Assembly: GCF_023036475.1 (NCBI RefSeq)
Contig: NZ_JAJQKI010000008.1
Coordinates: 124,001-188,000, forward strand
Direction: 5' to 3'
Origin: Bacillus pinisoli
Lineage (GTDB): Bacteria > Bacillota > Bacilli > Bacillales > SA4
Length of the DNA stretch: 64,000 bases
In this document: positions 41,606 through 50,970 of the stretch, one piece after another
Numbering within the stretch: position 1 is the stretch's first letter
How the letters are laid out: every line of letters starts with the position of its first letter
Notes under the pieces: model-generated
The model's database searches: none
Told to the model about the DNA's origin: nothing
Seen by the model: the letters and a program-made list of their open reading frames with translations, nothing else
Program-made: the position numbers and the translations under genes

Positions 41606-42946
41606 ATGAATTCACAATTACCGATAGCCATTATAGGTGGGGGACCAGTCGGACTTGCGGCGGCTGCTCATTTGATAAGGAAAGGTGAAAAGTTCATCAT
41701 ACTAGAATCGGGGAATCAAGTAGGTGCAAGTGTACTAGAGTGGGGGCATGTTCGAATGTTTTCACCTTGGCAATACAATATCGATCAGGCGGCAAGGGAA
41801 TTGTTAGAGAAATCAGGATGGCAATCTCCAAATGGACCGGAGATCCCTACCGGAAATGATCTCGTCACTCAATACTTACTGCCACTCAGTGAGCTAACAG
41901 AAATAAAAGAAAGTCTTCTATTAAATTCAAAGGTTGTCGGCGTCACAAGAAAGAGTATTGATAAATTAAAAAATACAAAGCGAGAGACTGCTCCATTTCA
42001 ACTTTATGTTGAAGTCGAACATGAAACGAGAGTCGTTGAAGCGAAAGTTGTTATTGATGCTTCAGGCACTTGGACACAGCCCAACCCGGCCTTGTCAAAT
42101 GGCTTGTGGACAAAAGCAGAACAAGAGCTTCAGGACAAAATCTATTATGGGATACCTAATATACCGGATATGAAAGAGCGTTATGCAAATAAGAAAGTCA
42201 TGATTATTGGTAGTGGTCATTCCGCCATTAATGCGTTGCTTGATATCGCGAGTTTGAAGGACAACTACCCGAATACGACCATTTATTGGGTTTTACGTAA
42301 GACGCATGTCGCTTCTGTATATGGTGGTCAAGAAAATGATCAATTACCAGCTCGTGGTGAGTTAGGTATTCGAATTGAAAAATTAGTCGAGTCAGGAACA
42401 GTAGAGGTCATTACTCCGTATTACGTTCAACAGTTAAAACCGGTTGGTGAACAAATCCAGATAATCGGACATTTAGGCCAAGAAGAAAAAGTAATATCAA
42501 ACATTGATGAACTGATCGTCAGTACTGGATTTAGACCAGACACATCCTTCTTAGGGGAAGTTCGCATTCAATTAGATGAGGCCGTCGAAAGTGTAAAAGA
42601 ACTTGCACCACTAATTGATCCCAATCTTCATAGCTGCGGAACGGTACGACCACATGGAGAGGCAGAGTTAAGACAGCCCGAGAAGGATTTTTATATCGTT
42701 GGGATGAAAAGCTATGGAAGAGCTCCGACATTTTTACTAGCAACTGGTTATGAGCAAGTCCGTTCTGTGGTTGCTTATCTAACAGGAGACTTAGAAGGTG
42801 CGAAAGAAGTTCATCTAAACCTTCCTGAAACAGGAGTATGTAGTACCGGAATTACCCCCAATTCCACAACAAATTCATGCTGTGGAACAGGGGTAGCGGA
42901 GATGAAGGTAGAGATCAAACATACAAAAACGTGCTGTGGTAGCTAG
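41606..42946 (+). CDS. ArsO-like FAD/NAD(P)-binding monooxygenase
   Basis: ATG 41606 is preferred (7 nt from GGAGG) over ATG 41600. The 446-residue flavoprotein has an N-terminal FAD motif (IIGGGPVGLAAAAHL), a second dinucleotide motif (VMIIGSGHSAINALL near residue 205) and an ATG-type STGFRPD. The C-terminus carries two vicinal Cys pairs, SCCGTG and TCCGS, which fit binding of trivalent arsenicals or other soft metals. This Cys-rich tail and the GNAT neighbour match the ArsO flavoproteins of Bacillus ars operons. The activity is inferred. A terminator follows. Confidence 0.8.
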   Translation: MNSQLPIAIIGGGPVGLAAAAHLIRKGEKFIILESGNQVGASVLEWGHVRMFSPWQYNIDQAARELLEKSGWQSPNGPEIPTGNDLVTQYLLPLSELTEIKESLLLNSKVVGVTRKSIDKLKNTKRETAPFQLYVEVEHETRVVEAKVVIDASGTWTQPNPALSNGLWTKAEQELQDKIYYGIPNIPDMKERYANKKVMIIGSGHSAINALLDIASLKDNYPNTTIYWVLRKTHVASVYGGQENDQLPARGELGIRIEKLVESGTVEVITPYYVQQLKPVGEQIQIIGHLGQEEKVISNIDELIVSTGFRPDTSFLGEVRIQLDEAVESVKELAPLIDPNLHSCGTVRPHGEAELRQPEKDFYIVGMKSYGRAPTFLLATGYEQVRSVVAYLTGDLEGAKEVHLNLPETGVCSTGITPNSTTNSCCGTGVAEMKVEIKHTKTCCGS

Positions 42947-42968
42947 CGCTGAATAGAGTCCACACATG

Positions 42969-43006
42969 AAAAAATGCTTGGTTTATTAACAACCAAGCGT
43001 TTTTTC
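42969..43006. terminator. Terminator, convergent genes
   Basis: AAAAATGCTTGGTT and AACCAAGCGTTTTTT arms, ending the arsO-like gene and serving the minus-strand gene at 43008. Confidence 0.85.
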
Positions 43007-43007
43007 A

Positions 43008-43499
43008 TCAGTTACTATTTCTCCTATAGCGGTCATCTTGAAAAAATCTTTCCTTGAAGAATTGAAACCCATATAATAGTAAAGCTTCAAGAGTAAATAA
43101 GAGTAGTAGGTTGATTTTCTTCAGTCTTACTAATGATGCAATCCCCGCCTTTTGTAAGTAATACACCAACCCATAAGTAAAGGCCCCGTCTACACCTAAA
43201 TTTAAGAGCATATATCTGGTGAAATTTCCGTACGTCCATTTTAAAATCCACAAGGAACCGACTAAAAAAGGTCCCAGCATAAAAGGAGTGATCCCTGATA
43301 TTCTAGGATGGAGGGTTTCATACCACCACCACCATCTCCTCTTTTGCGCGATAAAGTTTACAATCCTTACAATGACAGCTATAAATAAACTTGCAGGTAA
43401 GAAACGCTTGAAGGCCTCCCTCCCTATCAAAGGAACACTAAACCAGGGGAGAATCATCATCATAACTAACACAGGTTTTAAATATTTTGGAAACTTCAT
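43008..43499 (-). CDS. Multi-span membrane protein, unknown
   Basis: A 163-residue minus-strand protein from ATG 43499 behind AGGGAGG. The N-terminal hydrophobic stretch (YLKPVLVMMMILPWFSVPLI) is followed by helices around SLFIAVIVRIVNFIA, PFMLGPFLVGSLWIL and INLLLLFTLEALLLYGF. A WWWWYE aromatic cluster lies between the second and third. The truncated frame at 39631 is its paralog. No function is recognised. About 235 AT-rich bases separate it from the CopC/CopD gene, without clear signals. Confidence 0.75.
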   Translation of the reverse strand: MKFPKYLKPVLVMMMILPWFSVPLIGREAFKRFLPASLFIAVIVRIVNFIAQKRRWWWWYETLHPRISGITPFMLGPFLVGSLWILKWTYGNFTRYMLLNLGVDGAFTYGLVYYLQKAGIASLVRLKKINLLLLFTLEALLLYGFQFFKERFFQDDRYRRNSN

Positions 43500-43735
43500 A
43501 TAGTCCTCCCTTATTCAAACGATAAAAATAATATCCCCTAAAATAGGAAAAATATAGAGGATTACACACAAATTTCATTGAATACTTTCTAGAGTCTAAA
43601 CCAGGTATAAAAATTGTTCGCATCTAGAAAAGATGATATTTTTATAAGATGATGGTTAGAGACAGGCTGTTCTCTCTAGATGAACAACAACATGTGTTCA
43701 GAAAAGAACCGTGAGCAAAGAAAGAAGTGTGAGCG

Positions 43736-45607
43736 TTGAAGTTAAAATCTACGATACTATTTATATTAACCGTTTTTATTGTCTTCCTATTTTCAAACCA
43801 ACTGGCGTTAGCCCATTCAGCTTTACTTAAAACCGATCCTCCAAACTATGAAACGTTAGAGGAAAGTCCTACGAAAATAGAAGTTACCTTTCAAGAACCA
43901 ATCGTCTCTCATTCGAAATCTATTCAAGTACGTCGAACGAATAATGAATATGTTGCCTTAACAGAAGTCCGGCTGTCTACAGATCAAAAAACGATTACGG
44001 CAGAACTTGGAGAAACACTTGAGAATGGACTATATATGGTGGATATAAATGTTGTGGCACTAGATGGTGATGTTGTAAATGAAAGCTTTCAATTCCATGT
44101 GGAAGCAGATACACCAAAAGATCTACCTCTTATCTTACTAAACCAAGCGCCACTAGATGGTAAGATTATTCAGGAACCACCGACCACCATTGACCTCTGG
44201 TTTAATCAACCAGTAGAAATTACTGCGATTGGCCTTTTTAATTCAATGAAGGAAGATATCCCTCTTGGTCAGCCGTATCCAGATCCTTTGGATCCAAGTC
44301 ATCTAATCATTCCGATTGAAGGAGAGTTAGAACGTGGTACGCACCAAGTAACGTGGTATGCTAAGCCATTACATACAACTAATTTTCTATCTGAGAAAGT
44401 AGATGTGTTTTACTTTGCGATAGAAGAATATACGCCCATAACAAAGGATCTACTAAGTGAATATGGTAATCAATCTTTTTTTAGAGAAATAGGTCTCAAA
44501 CAAGTCGCCTACTTTTTTATTTTTCTATCACTCATGTCCTTATTCGGAGGGACCTTGTTAACACAAAAGATAGTGGGCTATCATGACAAACGATGGAGAA
44601 TCACTAGCTTCGTACTTAGTAGTCTATTTATTCTGGGTGTGATCTTACTCATGATCTCTCAAAGCTCACAGTTAACAGATGTTACTTTGAATGAATTGAT
44701 CCGAATAAAATTTATTTGGATTCCCTTACTACAATGCATACTTGTTGTAGCGGGTTTATTGATGAAGAGGTTTAGGATCTATCTGTTTGGAATCGGGCTT
44801 TTGTTAATTCCTTTTTACATTGGGCATGCTACGTATCCTAAATACGGTGGGATGTTACCGATGTTGTTAAGTATCGTTCATGTATTCAGCGCCTCTGTGT
44901 GGATGGGGGGAATTCTTGCTTTATTGATACCGATGAACAAAGATTTTAAAGAATGGATTCACCAAGCTGGTCCAACTTTTTCAAAGTGGGCAGCCATCAG
45001 TCTTCCGTTCATTATTCTGACTGGAATATGGATGACGCTTATTTATGTACCTTCCTTTACTCTCTCAAGTTTATGGATTAGTGATTGGGGACGAAGTATT
45101 CTCTATAAAACGGTGGTTACGTTAATCATTTTTGCTATCGGTTTTATACAACGAAGGGCGATTGCTAGAATGGTTGAGAAGGGAACAAAACTTCTGAAGA
45201 GAAGACTTCGTTATGAAGTCATTTACATTCTTCTCTTACTGTTCTTTGTTTCCGTTGTTGTCATTTCGTCACCGAGTGCAGCAGAACAAGCGATATATGA
45301 AGTAGAAATAGATACAGCTGCTATTCCTGTTAAGCTCGATATAAGTCCACTACAGGAAGGCTTAAATGAACTAACTCTTACCTTTGAAGATCCAAATGTG
45401 GAAGAAGTGGATATTGATTTTCACATGCCACCAGATTTCAACGTGAGTTATAAAGCATTTAAAATTGATGATACGACTTTTAAAATCTCAGGCAACTTAA
45501 TTCATACACCAGGAAGAACAGATGTAACAATTAAAGCACACACGAATGATGATCAATACGACTATCAATATCGATTAATCGTACCAGGTGAAATGATGGA
45601 AGAATAG
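43736..45607 (+). CDS. CopC-CopD type copper resistance protein (YcnJ-like)
   Basis: A 623-residue protein. Its signal peptide ends ALA-HSALLKTDP, so the mature N-terminus would be the His that binds Cu(II) in CopC domains. The CopC-like domain covers about residues 27-125, and a second related domain 130-225 (LDGKIIQEPPTTIDLWFNQP). A CopD-like part with eight membrane helices and the conserved HVFSASVWMGGIL motif follows. The C-terminal extracellular domain is YtkA-like. It imports or handles copper across the membrane. The start is TTG 43736, though the RBS is weak. Confidence 0.88.
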   Translation: MKLKSTILFILTVFIVFLFSNQLALAHSALLKTDPPNYETLEESPTKIEVTFQEPIVSHSKSIQVRRTNNEYVALTEVRLSTDQKTITAELGETLENGLYMVDINVVALDGDVVNESFQFHVEADTPKDLPLILLNQAPLDGKIIQEPPTTIDLWFNQPVEITAIGLFNSMKEDIPLGQPYPDPLDPSHLIIPIEGELERGTHQVTWYAKPLHTTNFLSEKVDVFYFAIEEYTPITKDLLSEYGNQSFFREIGLKQVAYFFIFLSLMSLFGGTLLTQKIVGYHDKRWRITSFVLSSLFILGVILLMISQSSQLTDVTLNELIRIKFIWIPLLQCILVVAGLLMKRFRIYLFGIGLLLIPFYIGHATYPKYGGMLPMLLSIVHVFSASVWMGGILALLIPMNKDFKEWIHQAGPTFSKWAAISLPFIILTGIWMTLIYVPSFTLSSLWISDWGRSILYKTVVTLIIFAIGFIQRRAIARMVEKGTKLLKRRLRYEVIYILLLLFFVSVVVISSPSAAEQAIYEVEIDTAAIPVKLDISPLQEGLNELTLTFEDPNVEEVDIDFHMPPDFNVSYKAFKIDDTTFKISGNLIHTPGRTDVTIKAHTNDDQYDYQYRLIVPGEMMEE

Positions 45608-45784
45608 CGAGGTATTTAGGGGATGGCAAAGAAATTGCCGTCCTTTTTCTTGATAAAATAGAAAGGTCTATACACCGAAAAAATACATATAAATGAAGAA
45701 ATGATAAGAATAAAAAAATACCAGAATTTGGTGTATGATAGAATAATAAAATAATAGAAATAGTTAGTCGTTAATTTCATACAT

Positions 45785-45905
45785 AAAGTTTTCTAGGGTT
45801 CCGCAGAGATCTGGACTGGTCCGAGAGAAAACGCACAGTCATATGTGTACACGGAGGGAAAAAAGCCTGGGAGATGGATCGGTTGATCGCTTCCGGGCTT
45901 TTCTA
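45785..45905 (+). ncRNA. Guanidine-I (ykkC/yxkD) riboswitch
   Basis: The conserved blocks CTAGGGTTCCG, ACTGGTCCGAGAG, ACACGGAGGGA and AAAAGCCTGGGAGA occur in order, as in guanidine-I riboswitches. The 3' part can instead pair as AAAAGCCTGG(G)AG...CTTCCGGGCTTTT to form a terminator with a T run (45860-45905). It is therefore an ON switch in which guanidine binding prevents termination. It precedes the yxkD-like gene. Confidence 0.9.
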
Positions 45906-45943
45906 TATTCGATTACTTAGAAATAGTTAGGAGAGTTGTCAGT

Positions 45944-46597
45944 ATGGAGCTACATTATAAGAAAGCACCGCTGTATCGTTACTTCTTTTTACTTTCGGGC
46001 TTAACCTTGTTTGCCTTAGGAAATGCCATAGCGGTAAAAGTGCTGCACGTTGGTTTGCATCCGTGGGAGGTGATGAACGTTGCTCTTTATGAAAGAATTG
46101 GCTTTACAATCGGCACATGGAACGTCATCATCGGGATTTTATTAGTGACGGTCGTTTACTTTTTTAGTCGGAGTTATATTCATATAGGTACCTTTTGCAA
46201 TGCCTTATTAATTGGACCCATTATGGATTTCTTCTTATGGTTAGACATACTCCCGAAGGCCACTCATACATGGATGGATTATTTCATTTTGTTAAGCGGA
46301 ATCATGATCACTGGAATTGGTGGGGGGCTTTATGTAGCTGCCGGGCTAGGTGCAGGCCCAAGAGATGGATTTATGCTGGCGATCTCAGATCGAACCGGTT
46401 TATCTGTAGCAAAGGCCAGGATCATGGTGGAAAGTATCGTTTTGATTATTGGATTTTTACTAGGTGGTCCTATTTTTATCATGACCTTTATTTATACCTT
46501 TATCCAGAGCCCAGTTTTTCAAAAGAGTTTGCAATTTTTCAAAGGGATTGTGAGTGTAATGGAAGAGAAGAAATCGATGGCTAATACTGTAAATTAA
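45944..46597 (+). CDS. yxkD: YxkD/YczE-family membrane protein
   Basis: A 217-residue YczE-like protein with five or so hydrophobic spans, WEVMNVALYERIGFTIGTWN and the GLGAGPRDGFMLAISDRTGLS signature of the family. ATG 45944 lies behind AGGAGAG. It is directly controlled by the guanidine-I riboswitch, as yxkD is in B. subtilis, so a role in guanidine tolerance or export is expected. The transport mechanism is not established. Confidence 0.85.
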   Translation: MELHYKKAPLYRYFFLLSGLTLFALGNAIAVKVLHVGLHPWEVMNVALYERIGFTIGTWNVIIGILLVTVVYFFSRSYIHIGTFCNALLIGPIMDFFLWLDILPKATHTWMDYFILLSGIMITGIGGGLYVAAGLGAGPRDGFMLAISDRTGLSVAKARIMVESIVLIIGFLLGGPIFIMTFIYTFIQSPVFQKSLQFFKGIVSVMEEKKSMANTVN

Positions 46598-46683
46598 CGT
46601 GTTTTGTAGTGTATCGTGTTTCACACTCTTCCATGTCATATGTTACACTCTAATGTAATTAAATAGAGAAAGAAGGATCAACA

Positions 46684-47463
46684 TTGACTAATCAGAGTGT
46701 AATATTTTTTGATATTGATGGAACATTACTGAACCATGATAAAGAACTGCCGCGTTCTACAAAAGAAGCAATTTTTAAATTAAAAGAAGCTGGTCATATC
46801 GTAGCTATTGCTACAGGAAGAGCTCCGTTTATGTATGAGGATTTACGTGAGGAATTAGGTATTCATACATATATCAGTTATAACGGGCAATACGTTGTGT
46901 TAGAAGGAGAAGTGTTATACACGAACCCATTACATATTCCCTCGCTTGAGAAGTTGACGGAAGCTGCCCTTGAACATAATCATCCTGTTGTCTTTATGGA
47001 CCATGAGGACATGAAAGCAAATGTGCCAGAACACTCCTATATTACGGAAAGCATCGAGACGTTAAAAATCAATCGTTTTCCTTCACACGATCCTCACTAC
47101 TACAAAGGACGTGAGTTATATCAATCGCTGCTCTTTTGTCCTGAAGGGGAAGAGACCCAATATGAGCAAGCCTATCCAGACTTTGATTTTGTCAGATGGC
47201 ATCCGGTCTCTGTTGATATACTTCCAAAAGGCGGATCAAAAGCAAAAGGGATAGAGAAAATTGTTCGAAAACTGGGCATCTCTGAAGAAAACCAATACGC
47301 ATTTGGCGATGGACTAAATGATATCGAAATGCTCTCCACTGTAAAAAATAGTGTCGCTATGGGAAATGCAGAGGAATCTGTAAAGGCAGTCGCGAAATTT
47401 GTGACCCATTCAGTAGAAGAGGATGGAATCTTACATGGTCTTAAAATGGTAGGTTTAATATAA
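46684..47463 (+). CDS. HAD-superfamily phosphatase (Cof type)
   Basis: TTG 46684 lies behind AAGGA. The 259-residue product has HAD motif I (FFDIDGTLLNHDK), motif II (AIATGRA), the Lys of motif III (KGGSKAKGIE) and motif IV (FGDGLNDIEML). The C2B cap is of Cof type. It dephosphorylates a sugar phosphate, FMN or PLP-type substrate in the cytoplasm. The exact substrate is unknown. It is monocistronic with a terminator. Confidence 0.9.
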   Translation: MTNQSVIFFDIDGTLLNHDKELPRSTKEAIFKLKEAGHIVAIATGRAPFMYEDLREELGIHTYISYNGQYVVLEGEVLYTNPLHIPSLEKLTEAALEHNHPVVFMDHEDMKANVPEHSYITESIETLKINRFPSHDPHYYKGRELYQSLLFCPEGEETQYEQAYPDFDFVRWHPVSVDILPKGGSKAKGIEKIVRKLGISEENQYAFGDGLNDIEMLSTVKNSVAMGNAEESVKAVAKFVTHSVEEDGILHGLKMVGLI

Positions 47464-47473
47464 ATGAAATGAT

Positions 47474-47502
47474 GAAAGCACCGCAGTAATGTGGTGCTTT
47501 TT
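47474..47502 (+). terminator. Terminator of the HAD gene
   Basis: AAAGCACC and GGTGCTTT arms with TTTTG. About 190 further bases have no ORF before the convergent TetR gene. Confidence 0.8.
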
Positions 47503-47689
47503 GTAGTTCTTCAACAAATCCTTCTTAATAATTATGGCATTCTTCTGAATCAATGCACCTTAGTGTTTGGTTTTTCTACCGATTCAATATTAGATTTTCT
47601 AATGATAGATATAGAAGGGTTTGGTAATTTTTCCATATAACCAAAAATACCGAATTTTCCTTTTCAAATGCCTATAATAAACAAAAAAA

Positions 47690-47713
47690 AGACATCATTT
47701 CTGATGTCTTATT
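47690..47713 (-). terminator. Terminator of the TetR gene
   Basis: AGACATCA-TTTC-TGATGTCT with an A-rich (T run on the minus strand) flank. Confidence 0.75.
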
Positions 47714-48346
47714 CTACTCATCCTGTTTTTGAAAAAGTCCATTCCAGAAAAAATTAATTATGTTCTCTGCTGTTTCTTCAACGGTCGGGAAGAGGGAAGT
47801 CTTATCTGAATTACGATAATTTCCAACCTTTAATATAGCCATATAACTATGTACGGCGAATTTTGTATTTACCTCGGGTATTTCATTCGCCTTGATTGCA
47901 TCTATGAAAGCTTGTTCTAGTAAGTTAAACATCTTTTCTTCAGAATCTTGCATCTGTTGAAGTTGTTTTTTGTTTAAGGAGTTTTTTGTTTCGCGAACAA
48001 ACCCCTCTAAATCGATATTAAATGTCGCCTGTAAATGAGCCTCAGCTACGTTATAAAGTCGGTTTTTCAAAGGTTCGTTTACCGATAACATTGCTTCCAT
48101 ATGGTCGCAAATAAAGAGCATCATCTGAACCATTGCTTCGGTAAATAATGCAGCTTTACTTTCAAAGTAATAATAGACCGTTGCTTTCGTCACATTACAT
48201 TTACTGGCAACATCATCTATTGAGACATCTTGAAACCCATTTGTTAAAAACAACTCGGTTGCTGCCTGAAGGATGATGACATTTGTTGGCTTCTTTTTTT
48301 CACGCAAAGGTGGTCTACCAAGCGGACGTTTCTTTTTCGCTTTCAA
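47714..48346 (-). CDS. TetR-family repressor, divergent from MMPL exporter
   Basis: TTG 48346 lies behind AAGGAGAG. Longer frames upstream lack an RBS. The 210-residue product has a basic N-terminal KKKRPLGRPPLREKKK arm, the TetR helix-turn-helix at about 20-65 (ATELFLTNGFQDVSIDDVAS, CNVTKATVYYYFESK) and a helical ligand domain. Divergent to the MMPL gene, with a palindromic operator between, it is probably the local repressor of that exporter. Confidence 0.87.
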   Translation of the reverse strand: MKAKKKRPLGRPPLREKKKPTNVIILQAATELFLTNGFQDVSIDDVASKCNVTKATVYYYFESKAALFTEAMVQMMLFICDHMEAMLSVNEPLKNRLYNVAEAHLQATFNIDLEGFVRETKNSLNKKQLQQMQDSEEKMFNLLEQAFIDAIKANEIPEVNTKFAVHSYMAILKVGNYRNSDKTSLFPTVEETAENIINFFWNGLFQKQDE

Positions 48347-48401
48347 GCTAGTTCTCTCCTTAGCTTTAGTTCTATTTGAGTATAGCACATACATATTATG
48401 A

Positions 48402-48436
48402 TTGATAATTAACTCACGAGTATATATAATGTGAGT
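48402..48436 (+). promoter_or_regulatory. MMPL promoter with TetR operator
   Basis: TTGATA (48402) and TATAAT (48425) are separated by 17 nt. The inverted pair ACTCAC (48412) and GTGAGT (48431) straddles the -10, so repressor binding would block RNA polymerase. Confidence 0.7.
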
Positions 48437-48497
48437 GTGATCATATACATTTATTATACAAATATTAAACAAGTAATTGTGAGAAGGAGAAAAACAA

Positions 48498-50723
48498 ATG
48501 AATACTTTTCTTGAAAAGATGGGGAAAGCTGTTGGCGGAAGAAGAAGTAGATGGTTTACGTTAGTCATCTGGGTTCTAATTGTTGGATTATTATCTTCTG
48601 TATGGCCGCAAGTGAATGATGAAGAAACGAATGATAACAACCTATTACCGGATTCCGCTATGTCAGTAGAAGCTACAAGAATTGCGGAAGAGCAGTTTCC
48701 GAATGAAACCGGAGTTCCATTATTATTAGTCTGGTACCGTGAAGATGGTTTATCCGAACTAGATTACCAACATGTTCAGTCATTATATCGTGATCTTAAA
48801 GAAGTACCACTCACAAAGCAGTCAATGGTTCCGGAATTTGGAGCATTGCCAACACAGGCTCTGATGCAAGTAGCATCAGGCGATGGCGTGGCACTTACGA
48901 CGCCAATATTCTTTGAAGAGTCTGCTTCCCTTGAAGACCTTGAAGAAGCGTTAACGGCATTAGAAGAAAAAATTACGACTCTAACGAAAGAAGATCCTTT
49001 TAGTAAAGAGCTTGAGGATAAAGGATTACATGTTCGCTTTACTGGTCCAGTTGGAATTCAAACCGATGCGACTGAGTTATTTAGTCAGGCTGACGTAACC
49101 TTACTTCTTGCGACTGTTCTACTCGTTTTAGTATTATTGATTATTTTATACCGTTCTGTGATTTTAGCGCTCGTCCCTTTAGTGGGAGTAGGCTTTGCCT
49201 ATGGGGTGATTAGTCCATTATTAGGTTTTATGGCAGATAAAGGCTGGATTGTAGTTGACGCTCAAGCCGTTTCAATCATGACTGTTCTTTTATTTGGTGC
49301 GGGAACGGACTATTGCTTATTCCTAGTATCTAGATATCGTGATGAACTACAGCAAGAAGCGAATAAATATAAAGCACTTCGTACAGCAATTGCGGATTCA
49401 GGCGGAGCGATCCTGATGAGTGCGCTTACGACAGCATTGGGCTTATTTACACTAGCGCTTGCAGATTATGGTTCTTATGATCGATTTGCTGTCCCTTTTA
49501 GTGTGGCCATTATCATCATGGGGATTGCTGTTTTAACATTGCTACCTGCTATTCTCGCTTTACTTGGTCGAGTTGCCTTTTTCCCGTTTATTCCAAGAAC
49601 AGATAGCATGATAAAAGAATTGGAACAAAAACGTGGGAAACCTGTTCGTAGGTTGAAGAATAGAAGTCGCTTTAGTCAATTAGCGGGCCGATTAGTAACA
49701 GAGAAGCCATGGCATATTATTATCGTGACTGTCGTCTTCTTAGGAGGCCTTGCCGCTTTAGTACCTAAGATTGAATACACGTATGGTGTGTTTGAATCGT
49801 TCCCAGAAGATATGCCATCAAGAGAAGGGCATGCGTTAATTGCTAAACATTATCCAGTTGGAGAAGTAGCTCCGATCCAATTATTTTTAGATACGGACGG
49901 TGAAGAAGTTTCGGTTAAAGAAGAGCTTGAAGCACTACCTTATGTTGAAACCGTCAGTGAGCCTTCTATTGGTGCAGAAGATGCAACGATAGAACAATAT
50001 AGCGTGATACTATCTATTGATCCATATGCCTCAGAGGCCATTTCAAAAATTCCTGAAATAAAGGAAGCTGTTGCGAATGTGCTTAAAGAGGTTGGTGTAG
50101 ATACGCCAGACGAAAAAGTATGGTTAGGTGGAGAAACTGCAACGTTATATGACACAGAAGAAATTACTAGTAACGACCAAAATCTAATTATCCCTGTAGT
50201 ACTAGCCATCATTGCCGTTTTACTTGTTGTTTATTTGAGATCGATTCCAGCCATGATTTACTTGCTAGTGACAGTTGTTCTGTCATTCTTCTCAGCACTA
50301 GGTTTAGGTTGGCTTATTATCCACTATGGAATGGGATCTGTGGCTATGCAAGGTTTGATTCCGCTTTATGCCTTTGTGTTTTTAGTCGCACTAGGTGGAG
50401 ATTACAATATATTTATGATCTCAAGCATTTGGAAAAATCGAAAGAAAATGCCATTGAAAAAAGCTATCGCAGAAGGTGTAGAAGAAACGAGCAGTGTTAT
50501 CACATCCGCTGGACTCATCTTAGCTGGAACATTTGCTGTATTAGCTGTTTTACCATTACAAGTACTCGTTCAATTCGGTACCATAACCGCAGTGGGTGTT
50601 CTGTTGGATACATTTATTGTAAGACCACTGTTAGTCCCAGCTATTACTACCGTTCTTGGTAAGTATTCTTTCTGGCCAGGAAAGCTTTGGAAACAGGAAG
50701 ATGGGGAGACACAAGAAGGATAA
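48498..50723 (+). CDS. MMPL/RND-family exporter (YdfJ-like)
   Basis: A 741-residue protein with the two-times-six membrane helix layout of MMPL transporters. The first helix is near residue 20, a large extracellular domain (60-190) follows, then five helices with the GAGTDYCLFLVSRYRDEL motif. A second extracellular loop and a helix set with GGDYNIFMISSIWKNR complete it. The GTDY and GGDY motifs carry the Asp/Tyr pairs used for proton coupling. It exports lipids or drugs. ATG 48498 lies behind GAAGGAG. A terminator follows. Confidence 0.9.
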   Translation: MNTFLEKMGKAVGGRRSRWFTLVIWVLIVGLLSSVWPQVNDEETNDNNLLPDSAMSVEATRIAEEQFPNETGVPLLLVWYREDGLSELDYQHVQSLYRDLKEVPLTKQSMVPEFGALPTQALMQVASGDGVALTTPIFFEESASLEDLEEALTALEEKITTLTKEDPFSKELEDKGLHVRFTGPVGIQTDATELFSQADVTLLLATVLLVLVLLIILYRSVILALVPLVGVGFAYGVISPLLGFMADKGWIVVDAQAVSIMTVLLFGAGTDYCLFLVSRYRDELQQEANKYKALRTAIADSGGAILMSALTTALGLFTLALADYGSYDRFAVPFSVAIIIMGIAVLTLLPAILALLGRVAFFPFIPRTDSMIKELEQKRGKPVRRLKNRSRFSQLAGRLVTEKPWHIIIVTVVFLGGLAALVPKIEYTYGVFESFPEDMPSREGHALIAKHYPVGEVAPIQLFLDTDGEEVSVKEELEALPYVETVSEPSIGAEDATIEQYSVILSIDPYASEAISKIPEIKEAVANVLKEVGVDTPDEKVWLGGETATLYDTEEITSNDQNLIIPVVLAIIAVLLVVYLRSIPAMIYLLVTVVLSFFSALGLGWLIIHYGMGSVAMQGLIPLYAFVFLVALGGDYNIFMISSIWKNRKKMPLKKAIAEGVEETSSVITSAGLILAGTFAVLAVLPLQVLVQFGTITAVGVLLDTFIVRPLLVPAITTVLGKYSFWPGKLWKQEDGETQEG

Positions 50724-50737
50724 GGAATAAAAGTAGG

Positions 50738-50770
50738 AAAAAGAGTTGTTATTAATGGCAACTCTTTTTG
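50738..50770 (+). terminator. Terminator of the MMPL gene
   Basis: GAGTTG and CAACTC arms followed by TTTTTG. Confidence 0.75.
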
Positions 50771-50970
50771 CATGGTAAGAGTATAGTTGATCTTGATCGA
50801 TAGCTGCTAGTTCAAACATGAAAGGTAAACATAAAAATAGAGATAAAGTAAATAGTAAGAGTAATGTATACAAAAAAGTAAAATTTTTGAAGCGTCGTCT
50901 CACACTTTATGTTACTATCTAATCAATAATTTATATAATGTGGCTTGGATAGTCAGTGAAAGGGATTAGT

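Noticed and set aside
48347..48640. Longer TetR start overlapping the MMPL gene
   Set aside because: It has no RBS and would run over the operator and promoter. TTG 48346 has a good RBS and gives the normal family length.
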